Below, one piece after another: positions 42,805 to 50,744 of a stretch of 64,000 bases of DNA. Both the position numbers and the translations under genes were made by a program. The notes beneath the pieces were generated by a model. It had not been told where the DNA came from. It saw only the letters and a program-made list of their open reading frames with translations, and did not search any database. The stretch spans positions 6,705 to 70,704 of the forward strand of contig JBLWXT010000021.1 in NCBI GenBank assembly GCA_048267305.1. The letters run 5' to 3'. Source of the stretch: Owenweeksia sp048267305. GTDB lineage: Bacteria; Bacteroidota; Bacteroidia; Flavobacteriales; Schleiferiaceae. Positions within the stretch are counted from its first letter, which is position 1; every line of letters starts with the position of its first letter.

Positions 42805-43181
42805 TTCTTTTTGTCTTCAATTAGTTTTAAGATAGCATCAAGCTCGGAAGTATCCAGTTTCTTTTTGTTTACAAAGAAGGACACCATTTGCGAAAACGAT
42901 CCATCGAAGTAACCGGTCATGAGTTTTTCCATTTTAAACTTGCTGTACTCTTCTTTGGTGATTAGTGGGAAGTAGCGGTGCGATTTACCAATGGCATGAT
43001 GTTCCACCATGCCCTTATCCTGTAAAATCCTCACTATGGTTGAAACGGTATTGTAGGCAGGTTTGCCCTTGTTACCATAGGCTGGCATTTGTTCAATTAT
43101 ATCCTTTACAAAGGCCCGCTTTAGTTCCCAGAGTATTTGCATTACTTCTTCTTCGGCCTTAGTCAGTTCCTTTAGTTTCAT
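42801..43181 (-). CDS. BlaI/MecI/CopY-family transcriptional repressor
   Basis: A 126-residue winged-helix protein: LTKAEEEVMQILWELKRAFV, YNTVSTIVRILQDKGMVEHH (recognition helix region) and HRYFPLITKEEYSKFKME, then a dimerising C-terminal helix. BlaI proteins bind palindromic operators and are removed when the partner M56 protease is activated. The next gene overlaps by four bases and encodes that protease. A 16-bp perfect palindrome lies in the promoter 70 bases upstream, which fits autorepression. Confidence 0.93.
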   Translation of the reverse strand: MKLKELTKAEEEVMQILWELKRAFVKDIIEQMPAYGNKGKPAYNTVSTIVRILQDKGMVEHHAIGKSHRYFPLITKEEYSKFKMEKLMTGYFDGSFSQMVSFFVNKKKLDTSELDAILKLIEDKKK

Positions 43182-43243
43182 GTGGAGGTATTTTAAACAC
43201 TTCTACAATTATGGATAGCATACCATTTTGCAAAAGCACAACA

Positions 43244-43266
43244 CAAATGTAACTAAATATTTAGTT
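43244..43266 (-). promoter_or_regulatory. Promoter and palindromic operator of the BlaI/M56 operon
   Basis: AACTAAATATTTAGTT (43251-43266) is a perfect 16-bp palindrome. On the minus strand it lies directly upstream of, and overlaps by one base, a TACATTTG -7 box (43244-43251), so a bound repressor would block the promoter spacer. Confidence 0.7.
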
Positions 43267-43315
43267 TGAACTAATTTTATAGTTGTTAATTCTCAGATGG
43301 TGTTCACTACAGGCT

Positions 43316-43405
43316 GTCAGGCTGAGCGATAGTGGCAGCCCCTTCCTGAACCTGGGAAGGCTTTACGAGAGGGTAGGAGTGTTCTTCGACTCCGCTCAGG
43401 GTCAC
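43316..43405. repeat. Dispersed REP-like repeat (GTCAGGCTGAGC family)
   Basis: Begins GTCAGGCTGAGC (43316-43327) and ends CCGCTCAGGGTCAC (43392-43405), roughly inverted, with an inner hairpin CCTTCC/GGAAGG (43341-43360). CTTCGACTCCGCTCAGG is a form I know from many Bacteroidota intergenic repeats. It lies between BlaI and the TonB-C-like gene. Confidence 0.65.
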
Positions 43406-43445
43406 AGAGGCTAGGGAGTTGGATGCTTAAAAAGATAAAGTGTGA

Positions 43446-43949
43446 TTATTCTTTTGTGGTATTGGTCTTTTCAGGATTTGAAAAACTGACAGGAACGGTC
43501 ATTCTTTGCCAAACGGGTTTACCCAACATGTGCCCCGCCTTAGTGAATTTAAACAGACTTACAACTCTTATCGCTTCCGAGTTCAGTTTCTTTATTAGGT
43601 CTGATTGAGTCTCTGAAAAGTAGTGTTCTGCTCCTCGGATAATCTCAATATCTGATACTTGAGTATTGGTGTCAACTATAAAGGAAACATAAACCTTGAC
43701 TTTAGTATTAATAGTATCGAGTCCTTTTGGTAGTACTAAATTGTTGCGAATGGTTTTGACTATTTCTTCATTATTACAATTTCTCAGCTCATCTTTTTCA
43801 AGCCCTTCGCAACTGATCATTGTTGGTGGATATTCAATTGGGTCGATGATCATGTCGGCTGCATACATGTTGGTGTCGATAGGGCTTACCTGAGCCATCC
43901 CACTAAAGTGAATCAAAACAAACACTATTAATACGATTTTCCGAATCAT
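43446..43949 (-). CDS. Secreted TonB C-terminal-domain-like protein
   Basis: 167 residues from the ATG at 43949, which begins a signal peptide (MIRKIVLIVFVLIHFSGMAQ); the longer frame from 44006 adds 19 residues that arise from a repeat. The mature part resembles TonB-C: TIRNNLVLPKGLDTINTKVK, VYVSFIVDTNTQVSDIEIIR and VWQRMTVPVSFSNP. There is no transmembrane energy-transducing anchor, so it is not a true TonB. It sits beside the BlaI/M56-TonB pair, between two dispersed repeats, and may derive from or interact with it. Confidence 0.7.
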   Translation of the reverse strand: MIRKIVLIVFVLIHFSGMAQVSPIDTNMYAADMIIDPIEYPPTMISCEGLEKDELRNCNNEEIVKTIRNNLVLPKGLDTINTKVKVYVSFIVDTNTQVSDIEIIRGAEHYFSETQSDLIKKLNSEAIRVVSLFKFTKAGHMLGKPVWQRMTVPVSFSNPEKTNTTKE

Positions 43950-43980
43950 TCCGAAATTTAGGGAATTAGCCTGAGTCGAC

Positions 43981-44120
43981 TTCACCCCCCCCTGCTGCGC
44001 CCTCAAGGGGGGATAGCTACACGGTGCGGTTAGATTTTGTGTATATGAATCCTATATCTTAATTCATGGATTACATACCGAAAACGTTCCAAATCCTTCC
44101 TTGAAGGGGGCAGGGGGGTG
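43981..44120. repeat. Dispersed inverted repeat pair (CACCCCCC...CCCTCAAGGGG family)
   Basis: CACCCCCCCCTGC (43983-43995) with CCCTCAAGGGGGG beside it, and the inverted GCAGGGGGGTG (44110-44120) with CCTTGAAGGGGG beside it. Two oppositely oriented copies of one repeat, about 100 bases apart, in the gap between the protease gene and the TonB-C-like gene. Confidence 0.6.
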
Positions 44121-44156
44121 ATTTTTTTCGCTCCAAGTTAAATTGAAACCACAAAA

Positions 44157-44176
44157 AATCCCGCCTAAGCGGGATT
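44157..44176. terminator. Terminator downstream of the zinc membrane protease gene
   Basis: AATCCCGC-CTAA-GCGGGATT, eight perfect pairs, with A6 on the left (T6 for minus-strand transcripts). Confidence 0.85.
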
Positions 44177-44246
44177 CTTTTATTAATCCTATAATAAACC
44201 GGCCTAAATGGCCAATTTTAAATTTTCGAATCTTCAAATAATTGTT

Positions 44247-44939
44247 TTAATCCCTACTTCCCATCAACAACATAACATAGTAAGCCAACTGGGTAATGGC
44301 GGCTAAGGCGGCTACCAAATAGGTATTTGCTGCAGCGCCAAGGGCATCTTTGGCCATGTCATGCTCACCACGGCTGGTTGTGCCTGTACTTTCCAACCAA
44401 ACCAAAGCGCGGTTACTGGCATCATATTCTACCGGAAGGGTAACAACAGTAAATAGTGTTACAGCGCCTTGTAGTATAACCATCGTCCAAAGCACTGTGG
44501 TAATAGGGAACATATTCACCAGGAAGGTTCCGAAGAGCATAATCATAAAAATGATGCTCATGGCTTTGCTGCTAAAGCTTACCACAGGAACCAGGGCTGA
44601 GCGCAATTCCAGCCATCTGTAGGCGGTAGCATGTTGTACAGCATGGCCACATTCGTGCGCAGCAACAGCCGCAGCGGCAACGGATCTGCCATCATACACA
44701 CCTTCACTAAGGTTTACGGTTTTATCTGCCGGGTTGTAATGGTCGGTTAATCTTCCACGGGTGGAGATCACCTTTACGTCAAATATGCCATTGTCATGAA
44801 GCATTTTTTCTGCAATCTCTTTTCCGCTAAGGCCGTTAGACAAACCTACTTCGCTATATTTTTTGAATTTATTTTTTAGGCGGGCCTGCACCACAAACCC
44901 CACGATCATAAATCCAACTAAAATTACCATCATTATCAT
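44247..44939 (-). CDS. YugP-like membrane zinc metallopeptidase
   Basis: 230 residues from the ATG at 44939; an earlier in-frame TTG at 44978 is less likely. N-terminal membrane helix, then the family signature YDGRSVAAAAVAAHECGHAV with HExxH-type zinc site (HECGH), RSALVPVVSFSSKAM, and two to three further membrane helices. LPVEYDASNRALVWLE and DALGAAANTYLVAALAAITQ are the conserved C-terminal blocks. Membrane protease of unknown substrate, conserved in Bacteroidota and Firmicutes. It is divergent from surE. Confidence 0.93.
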   Translation of the reverse strand: MIMMVILVGFMIVGFVVQARLKNKFKKYSEVGLSNGLSGKEIAEKMLHDNGIFDVKVISTRGRLTDHYNPADKTVNLSEGVYDGRSVAAAAVAAHECGHAVQHATAYRWLELRSALVPVVSFSSKAMSIIFMIMLFGTFLVNMFPITTVLWTMVILQGAVTLFTVVTLPVEYDASNRALVWLESTGTTSRGEHDMAKDALGAAANTYLVAALAAITQLAYYVMLLMGSRD

Positions 44940-45034
44940 TGTGTACTTGCTTTTAATTTTGAATCCTCCAAATAACAAAATGTATGCCCCTTAGGTTTGG
45001 CAGATAAGTAATAGTTTTACCCAAAATATAAAGG

Positions 45035-45808
45035 ATGGCAAAGAAGAGACCCTTGATTTTAGTAACTAATGATGATGGCATTACCGCTCCCGGACTTCGC
45101 AACCTTATAAAGGTGATGAATGAACTGGGTGAGGTTGTGGTGGTTGCGCCTGATGGCCCACAGAGTGGGATGGGGCACGCTATTACTATCAATGGTATTT
45201 TGAGGTGTGATGAAATTAAAATTGAAGAAGGTCCGCAAAAGGAGTACAGTTGCTCGGGAACGCCTGTAGACTGTGTCAAGCTGGCAGTAAACGTAGTGTT
45301 AGACCGCAAGCCCGACTTGGTGGTGTCAGGAATTAACCATGGCAGTAACTCTTCCATTAATGTGATTTACTCAGGTACAATGTCTGCCGCGGTGGAGGGC
45401 TCCCTGGAGGGAATTCCGTCTATCGGTTTTTCATTAAACGATTTTAGTTGGGAGGCTGATTTTGAACTGGCCCTAAAGCATATTAAAAGTATTGCCGCAC
45501 GTGTACTTGAAGAAGGCTTACCGCATGGCACCTGCCTCAATGTAAATATTCCCGTTGCCGAGGGTGGTGAATATAACGGTGTAAAAATCTGCCGCCAGGC
45601 AAAAGCCAATTGGGAGGAGGAATTTGATAGCCGCATAGATCCTCGTAAGCGAAATTACTACTGGCTTACAGGAAAGTTTGTAAACTATGATGAAGGTAAT
45701 GATACGGATGAATGGGCTCTGGCCAATAACTACATTTCGGTGGTGCCTGTAAATAGTGATATCACGGCCCATCATCTTTTAAATGAACTTAGAGATTGGA
45801 AACTATAA
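45035..45808 (+). CDS. surE: 5'/3'-nucleotidase SurE
   Basis: A 257-residue protein with the metal-binding N-terminus LVTNDDGITAPGLRNL, VVVVAPDGPQSGMGHAI, YSCSGTPVDCVKLAV and SGINHGSNSSINVIYSGTMS. SurE dephosphorylates nucleoside monophosphates and acts in stationary-phase survival. Full length. Followed by a small membrane protein gene and lpxB on the same strand. Confidence 0.96.
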   Translation: MAKKRPLILVTNDDGITAPGLRNLIKVMNELGEVVVVAPDGPQSGMGHAITINGILRCDEIKIEEGPQKEYSCSGTPVDCVKLAVNVVLDRKPDLVVSGINHGSNSSINVIYSGTMSAAVEGSLEGIPSIGFSLNDFSWEADFELALKHIKSIAARVLEEGLPHGTCLNVNIPVAEGGEYNGVKICRQAKANWEEEFDSRIDPRKRNYYWLTGKFVNYDEGNDTDEWALANNYISVVPVNSDITAHHLLNELRDWKL

Positions 45809-45859
45809 TCCAACATTGCCCATCATTTTTCGTTTTTCCTTTCACAATCCACAATTAGC

Positions 45860-46153
45860 ATGTTCAAGAAACTCAGTCTACAACTACTGTTGGGAATATT
45901 TATTGGTTTAATTATGCCTCTTTTTGGGGTGTATCTGATGTTAGATTTACGGCCTGAGTTACTGGGTATTCAAAGGTTTGAAGGCGAGGTTGTAAAGCAG
46001 GTAAATGTGCAGATCATTACTCTGGGCATGATTATCAACGTTGGGCTTTTCTTTATTGCACTTAAATTAAATAAAGAAGAAGTTGGTCGTGGCATTTTGT
46101 TTATGAGCGTTCTCTATCTGGTGGCCGTTTTTATCTACAGGTTCTTGTTATGA
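45860..46153 (+). CDS. Small membrane protein of unknown function
   Basis: A 97-residue protein with three hydrophobic segments (about residues 5-27, IILGMIINVGLFFIALKL region 49-68, and SVLYLVAVFIYRFLL at the end). No known family is recognised. It lies between surE and lpxB, 51 bases after the first and 66 before the second, so it is probably in the same operon. Confidence 0.7.
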   Translation: MFKKLSLQLLLGIFIGLIMPLFGVYLMLDLRPELLGIQRFEGEVVKQVNVQIITLGMIINVGLFFIALKLNKEEVGRGILFMSVLYLVAVFIYRFLL

Positions 46154-46219
46154 TCTTTTCTCCTTGGCGGGAAAACCCACTGACAATCCAACTATTTTTA
46201 TCAGCTTAAATCCCTTTCG

Positions 46220-47329
46220 GTGAAGTATTACATCATAGCAGGTGAGGCCAGTGGCGATTTGCATGCAGCCAATCTCATGAAGGCGCTCGTTGAGGAAGAC
46301 CCCAAAGCCCAATTTAGATTTTGGGGAGGCGACCTTATGGAAGCCGTTGGTGGAGAACTCCGCAAGCATTATCGCGAACTTGCCTTTATGGGGTTTGCAG
46401 AGGTAATTATGAACCTCAGAACGATTCTTGGAAACCTGAAAAATTGCAAAAGTGACATTGAGGATTTTCAGCCGGATGCGCTCATACTGGTAGATTACCC
46501 GGGCTTTAATATGCGTATTGCCGAGTTTGCCAAAAAAAAGGGCATTAAGGTGATTTACTATATATCTCCCCAAATATGGGCGTGGAAGCAAAACCGTGTG
46601 CATAAGCTTAAGCGCGATGTAGATCGTATGCTGGTAATTCTTCCCTTTGAAGAGGAGTTTTACAACAAGTTTGGAATGGATGTTGACTTTGTAGGCCATC
46701 CCTTGATTGATGCCATTGAAGGCCGCAAGGATTTCTCTCCTGAAGAAAGAAAAAAGAATTGGAACCTTGATCCGGCTAAACCGATATTAGCCCTTTTGCC
46801 AGGGAGCCGTAAGCAGGAAATAACAAGTATGTTGCCTGTAATGCTTAAGGCCGGGCGACAGTTTAAAAATCATCAGTTGGTGTTGGCCGCAGCCCCTTCT
46901 CAGGATTTGGAATTTTACCAAAAGGTAGCCGACTTAAGTGGAGTAGGCGTTGTAGAAGGTAAAACCTATGATTTGCTGGAAGTAGCCGATGCCGCTATGG
47001 TAACATCCGGAACAGCAACCTTGGAAGCTGCCCTTTTTGAAGTGCCGCAAGTGGTTTGTTATAAAGGGAACTTATTCTCTTATTGGATAGCGCGGCAGTT
47101 GATAAAAGTGAAGTATATCTCTCTTGTAAATCTTATTGCAGATAAGGAGGTGGTGAAGGAGCTTATACAGGCGGAAATGAATAGTAAAAAGCTGAAGGCA
47201 GAATTACAGAAGTGCCTGGATGACAGAAGCTATTTTGATGCCGAGTACAAAAAATTAAAGGAACTGTTGGGTGGAGGTGGAGCTTCCGCCAAAGCTGCTA
47301 AAATTATTGCTGAGGAGGTAGGGTTATGA
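46220..47329 (+). CDS. lpxB: Lipid-A-disaccharide synthase
   Basis: A 369-residue glycosyltransferase (GT19). Landmarks: YYIIAGEASGDLHAANLMKA, FMGFAEVIMNL, LVDYPGFNMRIAEFAKKKGI, YYISPQIWAWKQNRVHKLKR, FVGHPLIDAI, LLPGSRKQEI and TSGTATLEAALFEVPQVVCY. It condenses UDP-2,3-diacylglucosamine with lipid X to give the lipid A disaccharide. The start codon is GTG at 46220. Its end overlaps the SpoIID-like gene by four bases. Confidence 0.96.
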   Translation: MKYYIIAGEASGDLHAANLMKALVEEDPKAQFRFWGGDLMEAVGGELRKHYRELAFMGFAEVIMNLRTILGNLKNCKSDIEDFQPDALILVDYPGFNMRIAEFAKKKGIKVIYYISPQIWAWKQNRVHKLKRDVDRMLVILPFEEEFYNKFGMDVDFVGHPLIDAIEGRKDFSPEERKKNWNLDPAKPILALLPGSRKQEITSMLPVMLKAGRQFKNHQLVLAAAPSQDLEFYQKVADLSGVGVVEGKTYDLLEVADAAMVTSGTATLEAALFEVPQVVCYKGNLFSYWIARQLIKVKYISLVNLIADKEVVKELIQAEMNSKKLKAELQKCLDDRSYFDAEYKKLKELLGGGGASAKAAKIIAEEVGL

Positions 47330-48495
47330 AATTCAAACTGCTGATTCTTTTTCTTTCTGTTATGTCTTCTGCCAAAGCTCTAGACGTAAGAATCAAGCTG
47401 TTTTCTACCCAGAATTTTACCTCCGTAACCGTTACGCCTGATACAGGAGCCTATTACCTCATTGCACTTGATGAAAGGCTAAGGCCGATAGATACAATTC
47501 TCGATATTTTTCAGGAGGAAAAAAGCAGAAGGCTTTCCATAGTGAAAAACGGTAGAGAGGTTAAAGCTTCAAAGGGAGGGTCCAACCTGGGGAGTTACTA
47601 CGCTATACTTATTAGAAGTAAAGATCCTAAGAAACAATTCAGGATAGAGGCTGAAAGGAAGCTAAGAGTGTACCATGGAGATCTGCAGATTCGGGTGTAT
47701 GACGGTTTTTTACAGGTGATAAATATTGTAGACCTGGAGGATTATGTTGGTGGTGTGGTGGAAAGTGAAGGCGGCCATCAGTTAAACCCTGAGTATTTTA
47801 AGGCGCAGGCAGTTTTAGCCAGAACCTTTGTGCTTAAAAACTGGAACAAACACATGAATGAGGGGTATAATCTTAAGGATGATGTAAGCTCGCAGGTGTA
47901 TTTCTCCAAGGCGCGCTATCAATTTAGCGATGCCATCAGGGAGGCTGTGGAATGTACTAAAGATACGGTGTTGGTTACCTACGCCTGTGATCCCATATTA
48001 GGGGTGTTTCATGCCAATAGCGGAGGCTGTACCGTGGCCGCTGAGGACGCATGGTTAAACTCCATCTCCTACTTACAACCTAAAGTGGATAGCTTTAGTG
48101 TAAATGTGGGCAGTTATAGTTGGGAGAAGAAGGTTGCAAAAAGGGATTTTTACCAATATGTTGCTTCTTCACTAGGTGTTGCTAATGACATTCAACTGCA
48201 CAAGGCCATTCTCAATTTTGATCAGAAAAAAACCAGACAGGCCTATTTTGAGTACAAGGGCAAAAAGCTAAAGCTGACCAAAATTCGCTTTAAGTTTAAT
48301 CTACGCTCTACCTACTTTAAAATAAGTGATGCCGGAGATTACCTCCTTATAAAAGGGAATGGCTACGGCCATGGTGTAGGTCTTTCGCAAGATGGCGCCA
48401 TGGAGATGGACAAACGCGGTTATACCTATCGCCAGATACTTCAGTTCTACTTTGATAATGTGGAGTTGGAAAGTATTGATGTGCTGGATTTGTAG
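47326..48495 (+). CDS. SpoIID/LytB-domain secreted protein
   Basis: A 389-residue protein with a signal peptide (MKFKLLILFLSVMSSAKA) and a SpoIID/LytB domain in the second half: VDLEDYVGGVVESEGGHQLN, YFKAQAVLARTFVLKNW, GVFHANSGGCTVAAEDAW and the terminal GNGYGHGVGLSQDGAMEMDK. SpoIID is a lytic transglycosylase for stem-peptide-free glycan strands; in Bacteroidota the role is unknown, probably cell wall remodelling. It overlaps lpxB by four bases (ATGA). Confidence 0.92.
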   Translation: MKFKLLILFLSVMSSAKALDVRIKLFSTQNFTSVTVTPDTGAYYLIALDERLRPIDTILDIFQEEKSRRLSIVKNGREVKASKGGSNLGSYYAILIRSKDPKKQFRIEAERKLRVYHGDLQIRVYDGFLQVINIVDLEDYVGGVVESEGGHQLNPEYFKAQAVLARTFVLKNWNKHMNEGYNLKDDVSSQVYFSKARYQFSDAIREAVECTKDTVLVTYACDPILGVFHANSGGCTVAAEDAWLNSISYLQPKVDSFSVNVGSYSWEKKVAKRDFYQYVASSLGVANDIQLHKAILNFDQKKTRQAYFEYKGKKLKLTKIRFKFNLRSTYFKISDAGDYLLIKGNGYGHGVGLSQDGAMEMDKRGYTYRQILQFYFDNVELESIDVLDL

Positions 48496-48748
48496 CCAGA
48501 GCAGTTCTGTAGATTCAGCAACCCTAAATTTTCCATTTTTAAAATTTCGCGGCATTGGATGAGTAATCATCCATCAGCCTTTTCCGCTTTGAATTGGTTT
48601 AAATTTTTTACAAGCCAGGCAGAGTGGGGTGGAAAAAGGTTTTGAAATAGATTAAGTAGCCTTTCAGACAAAACATTTTGATTTTTCTCGCAACCTACAG
48701 CTGCTTTGGGGCGTCTAACCATAAACCCTATAATATAATCCCCTTTCT

Positions 48749-49177
48749 ATGAAAACCCGCATTTTGATTTTCGCTTTGGCTCTCACCTGTGGAGTTTTGG
48801 CTTCTTGTAAAAAGGAAGATAAAACCAAGGCTCCGGAAGTCGTCCCCACTTCTGTAACTGGTGCCTATTCCCTGAAAAATGTAAGTGGAGGTTTGTTGGG
48901 AGCCAACGTCAACTTTACAGAAGAAGAGGTAAAGTGGTCTTTTGATGCAACTACGGATACCTTATGGGTCAAAAATTCTGTAGATAGCACTGACGCAAGA
49001 TATTCTTATTCTTACCTGCCCAGCGGAACCTACAACTTTGAGTTTCAAACTCAGGGCACACAACAGCTGCTCTTTATTGACAATACCAAGAGAGGAGCCG
49101 TTACCCTTACTGCCAATGGCTGGACTTTGGATGAGGGCATCGCTGCAGATGGCTTGCTGTTGACCTTTGAAAAGTAG
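48749..49177 (+). CDS. Small lipoprotein of unknown function
   Basis: A 142-residue protein with a lipoprotein signal (MKTRILIFALALTCGVLASC, lipobox LASC) and a linker KKEDKTKAPE. The mature part (TGAYSLKNVSGGLLGANVNF, YSYLPSGTYNFEFQTQG) looks like a small beta-barrel or lipocalin-like fold, but no family is recognised. The 252 bases upstream (48496-48748) show no other gene. Confidence 0.7.
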   Translation: MKTRILIFALALTCGVLASCKKEDKTKAPEVVPTSVTGAYSLKNVSGGLLGANVNFTEEEVKWSFDATTDTLWVKNSVDSTDARYSYSYLPSGTYNFEFQTQGTQQLLFIDNTKRGAVTLTANGWTLDEGIAADGLLLTFEK

Positions 49178-49249
49178 AGTGGCCCACGTTAAAACCCATT
49201 AGGTTTTTAGTCGTATAAAAAATTGGGTTTATAATGACTTTAAACATAA

Positions 49250-49281
49250 AAATCCCTCTTGGCTTAGCTGAGAGGGATTTT
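49250..49281 (+). terminator. Terminator after the small lipoprotein gene
   Basis: AAATCCCTCT / AGAGGGATTT, ten perfect pairs around an 11-base loop, ending in TTTT. Confidence 0.85.
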
Positions 49282-49452
49282 GTCATTTAAGGGGAAACTA
49301 TGTCTAGAGAAAGGGAAGGCAGTTAATTAAGTAGATCGGTTTTTAAGAGTTAATGGGATAATTCCGTTTAATACCAAACTCTCACATTTAATTATTGGAT
49401 TAGCTTTTTTTGTAGACAGGATTACTATTGTGATCCTTCATTCTCCGAGCTT

Positions 49453-49503
49453 AAAATCAAAAGCCAACTTCGCTTTGCTCTGCTGGCTTTTTTATTTGAT
49501 TTT
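49453..49503. terminator. Composite hairpin of unknown role
   Basis: Outer arms AAAATCAAA/TTTGATTTT and inner arms AGCCA/TGGCT with TTTTTT in between. It resembles a terminator, but the nearest plus-strand gene ended almost 300 bases earlier and already has one. Confidence 0.5.
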
Positions 49504-49540
49504 AGGTTAGAACGTTTCAAGTTCAACCTACACCAAATAA

Positions 49541-49573
49541 AAATCCCTTCTCAGAATATCTGAGAAGGGATTT
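49541..49573. terminator. Terminator downstream of tRNA-Arg
   Basis: AAATCCCTTCTCA / TGAGAAGGGATTT, 13 perfect pairs, eleven bases from the 3' end of the minus-strand tRNA; T-rich in that direction. Confidence 0.88.
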
Positions 49574-49583
49574 GATTTGTTAG

Positions 49584-49657
49584 TGACCTCGGAAGGATTC
49601 AAACCTTCAACCTCCTGAGCCGTAATCAGGTGCGCTATTCAGTTGCGCCACGAGGCC
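49584..49657 (-). tRNA. tRNA-Arg (ACG)
   Basis: Minus strand: acceptor GGCCTCG/CGAGGTC (one G-T), anticodon ACG (complement of 49621-49623) in a CCTGA/TCAGG stem, T-loop TTTGAAT, discriminator A. The ACG anticodon needs A34-to-inosine editing to read CGC and CGA. Confidence 0.96.
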
Positions 49658-49673
49658 TATTGTTTTGGGGCTG

Positions 49674-49681
49674 CAAATATA
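49674..49681 (-). promoter_or_regulatory. -7 promoter box of tRNA-Arg
   Basis: On the minus strand TATATTTG, 16 bases upstream of the tRNA 5' end. The -33 TTTG is not exact (TTG 21 bases further). Confidence 0.5.
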
Positions 49682-49701
49682 AAGTTAAATGTTTTAAATT
49701 A

Positions 49702-49986
49702 TCAAGAAATTTCTGCACTTAATCCGCGCTCAAGCAAATTTGTGCATCTAGGCTCCAAATCCTTGTATGTTCCGGTTTTTACAGCGCATTTACCATTGTT
49801 GTGAACTATTAAGCTACACTGCTCTGCTTGCTCTGCACTGTGTTCACATACATCAATAAGGCTTTCAATCACCCAATCAAAGGTATTTACCTCATCATTG
49901 TACAGAATAATTTCGTGAAGCATTTCATTCTGAATCTTAACTTCAGGATTTTCTAACGTCTTAGTATCGCTAAACTTAATCATCAT
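49702..49986 (-). CDS. clpS: ATP-dependent Clp protease adaptor ClpS
   Basis: A 94-residue protein with HEIILYNDEVNTFDWVIESL, the ClpS substrate-binding core (ILYNDEVNTF with the conserved Asn-Asp), then HSAEQAEQCSLIVHNNGKCA. ClpS delivers N-degron substrates to ClpA/ClpC. Its start lies inside the end of plsY (11-base overlap), so the two are translationally coupled. Confidence 0.93.
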   Translation of the reverse strand: MMIKFSDTKTLENPEVKIQNEMLHEIILYNDEVNTFDWVIESLIDVCEHSAEQAEQCSLIVHNNGKCAVKTGTYKDLEPRCTNLLERGLSAEIS

Positions 49987-50593
49987 TATTGGCTTTTCTA
50001 AGTCTGATTTTATTTTCTTCTCCGTTGAGTAGCCTTTCCAGATTTTTTTGATGTGTAAGCAAAACCAAAAAGACTAATGCAAAGCTAAAAATTACCAGAA
50101 TTTTAGAAGTTTCATGGTATCGGAAAATCAACCATATCGGAAAAGAGATGGAGGCGAGCATGGAGGCCAGGGATACTATCCTGAAAGAAAGGAAGAACAA
50201 AAGGAAGGTGGCAATGGCCATTAAGGCTGCACCTGCGTGGATGGCGATCATCATACCCAACAAGGTGGCAATTCCCTTTCCTCCCCGGAAACCGGCAAAC
50301 ACAGGGAAGATATGGCCTACAACGGCCACTATTCCCAAAAGTACCATCATCTCTATATCTCCGGCATAGCGTGCCGAAAGAAAGACAAGATTTACTGCGG
50401 CAAACCCTTTTAAGGCATCAAGAATTAAAACAATTACTCCGGGTGTGGTACCCAAAACCCGCATAGTGTTGGTGGCACCCGCATTACCGCTTCCATAATC
50501 ACGTACGTCTGTACTAAAAAACACCCGACCTATCCACACCGAGGTGGGGATCGAACCTAGTAAATAGGCAAGAAGTATTAAGGCTATTTTCAT
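49976..50593 (-). CDS. plsY: Glycerol-3-phosphate acyltransferase PlsY
   Basis: A 205-residue integral membrane protein with the PlsY loops YLLGSIPTSVWIGR, DYGSGNAGATNTMRVLG and FAGFRGGKGIATLLG. It transfers an acyl group from acyl-phosphate to glycerol-3-phosphate, the first step of phospholipid synthesis. The ATG at 50593 is chosen over one 30 bases earlier because a TATATTTG box (50599-50606) lies directly upstream, which leaves no room for the longer form in the mRNA. Confidence 0.94.
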   Translation of the reverse strand: MKIALILLAYLLGSIPTSVWIGRVFFSTDVRDYGSGNAGATNTMRVLGTTPGVIVLILDALKGFAAVNLVFLSARYAGDIEMMVLLGIVAVVGHIFPVFAGFRGGKGIATLLGMMIAIHAGAALMAIATFLLFFLSFRIVSLASMLASISFPIWLIFRYHETSKILVIFSFALVFLVLLTHQKNLERLLNGEENKIRLRKANNDD

Positions 50594-50598
50594 GGGTG

Positions 50599-50606
50599 CA
50601 AATATA
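50599..50606 (-). promoter_or_regulatory. -7 promoter box directly ahead of plsY
   Basis: On the minus strand TATATTTG ends five bases before the ATG at 50593; transcription would start at or next to the start codon, giving a leaderless mRNA. Confidence 0.5.
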
Positions 50607-50690
50607 AAATTTTGAAATGGCATAGTTAACCTTAGCTTAACATTGGCATAAAAGAAAGCTTACTTGCGGGGAAAGGCCTGACCTAAAAAA

Positions 50691-50721
50691 AAACTCCCTT
50701 ACTGTTTCAGCAAGGGAGTTT
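50691..50721. terminator. Terminator of purL
   Basis: AAACTCCCTT / AAGGGAGTTT, ten perfect pairs, preceded by A-rich sequence that gives a T tract on the minus strand, 24 bases beyond the purL stop codon. Confidence 0.9.
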
Positions 50722-50744
50722 CGGAAAATATGCTTTAAATGCTG

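Larger units (their letters stand above)
49178..49583. other. 406-base intergenic stretch with three hairpins, no gene
   Basis: Between the small lipoprotein gene and tRNA-Arg. It contains the terminator at 49250-49280, the long hairpin at 49453-49503 and the terminator at 49541-49573. I see no coding region or RNA gene in the remainder. Confidence 0.7.
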
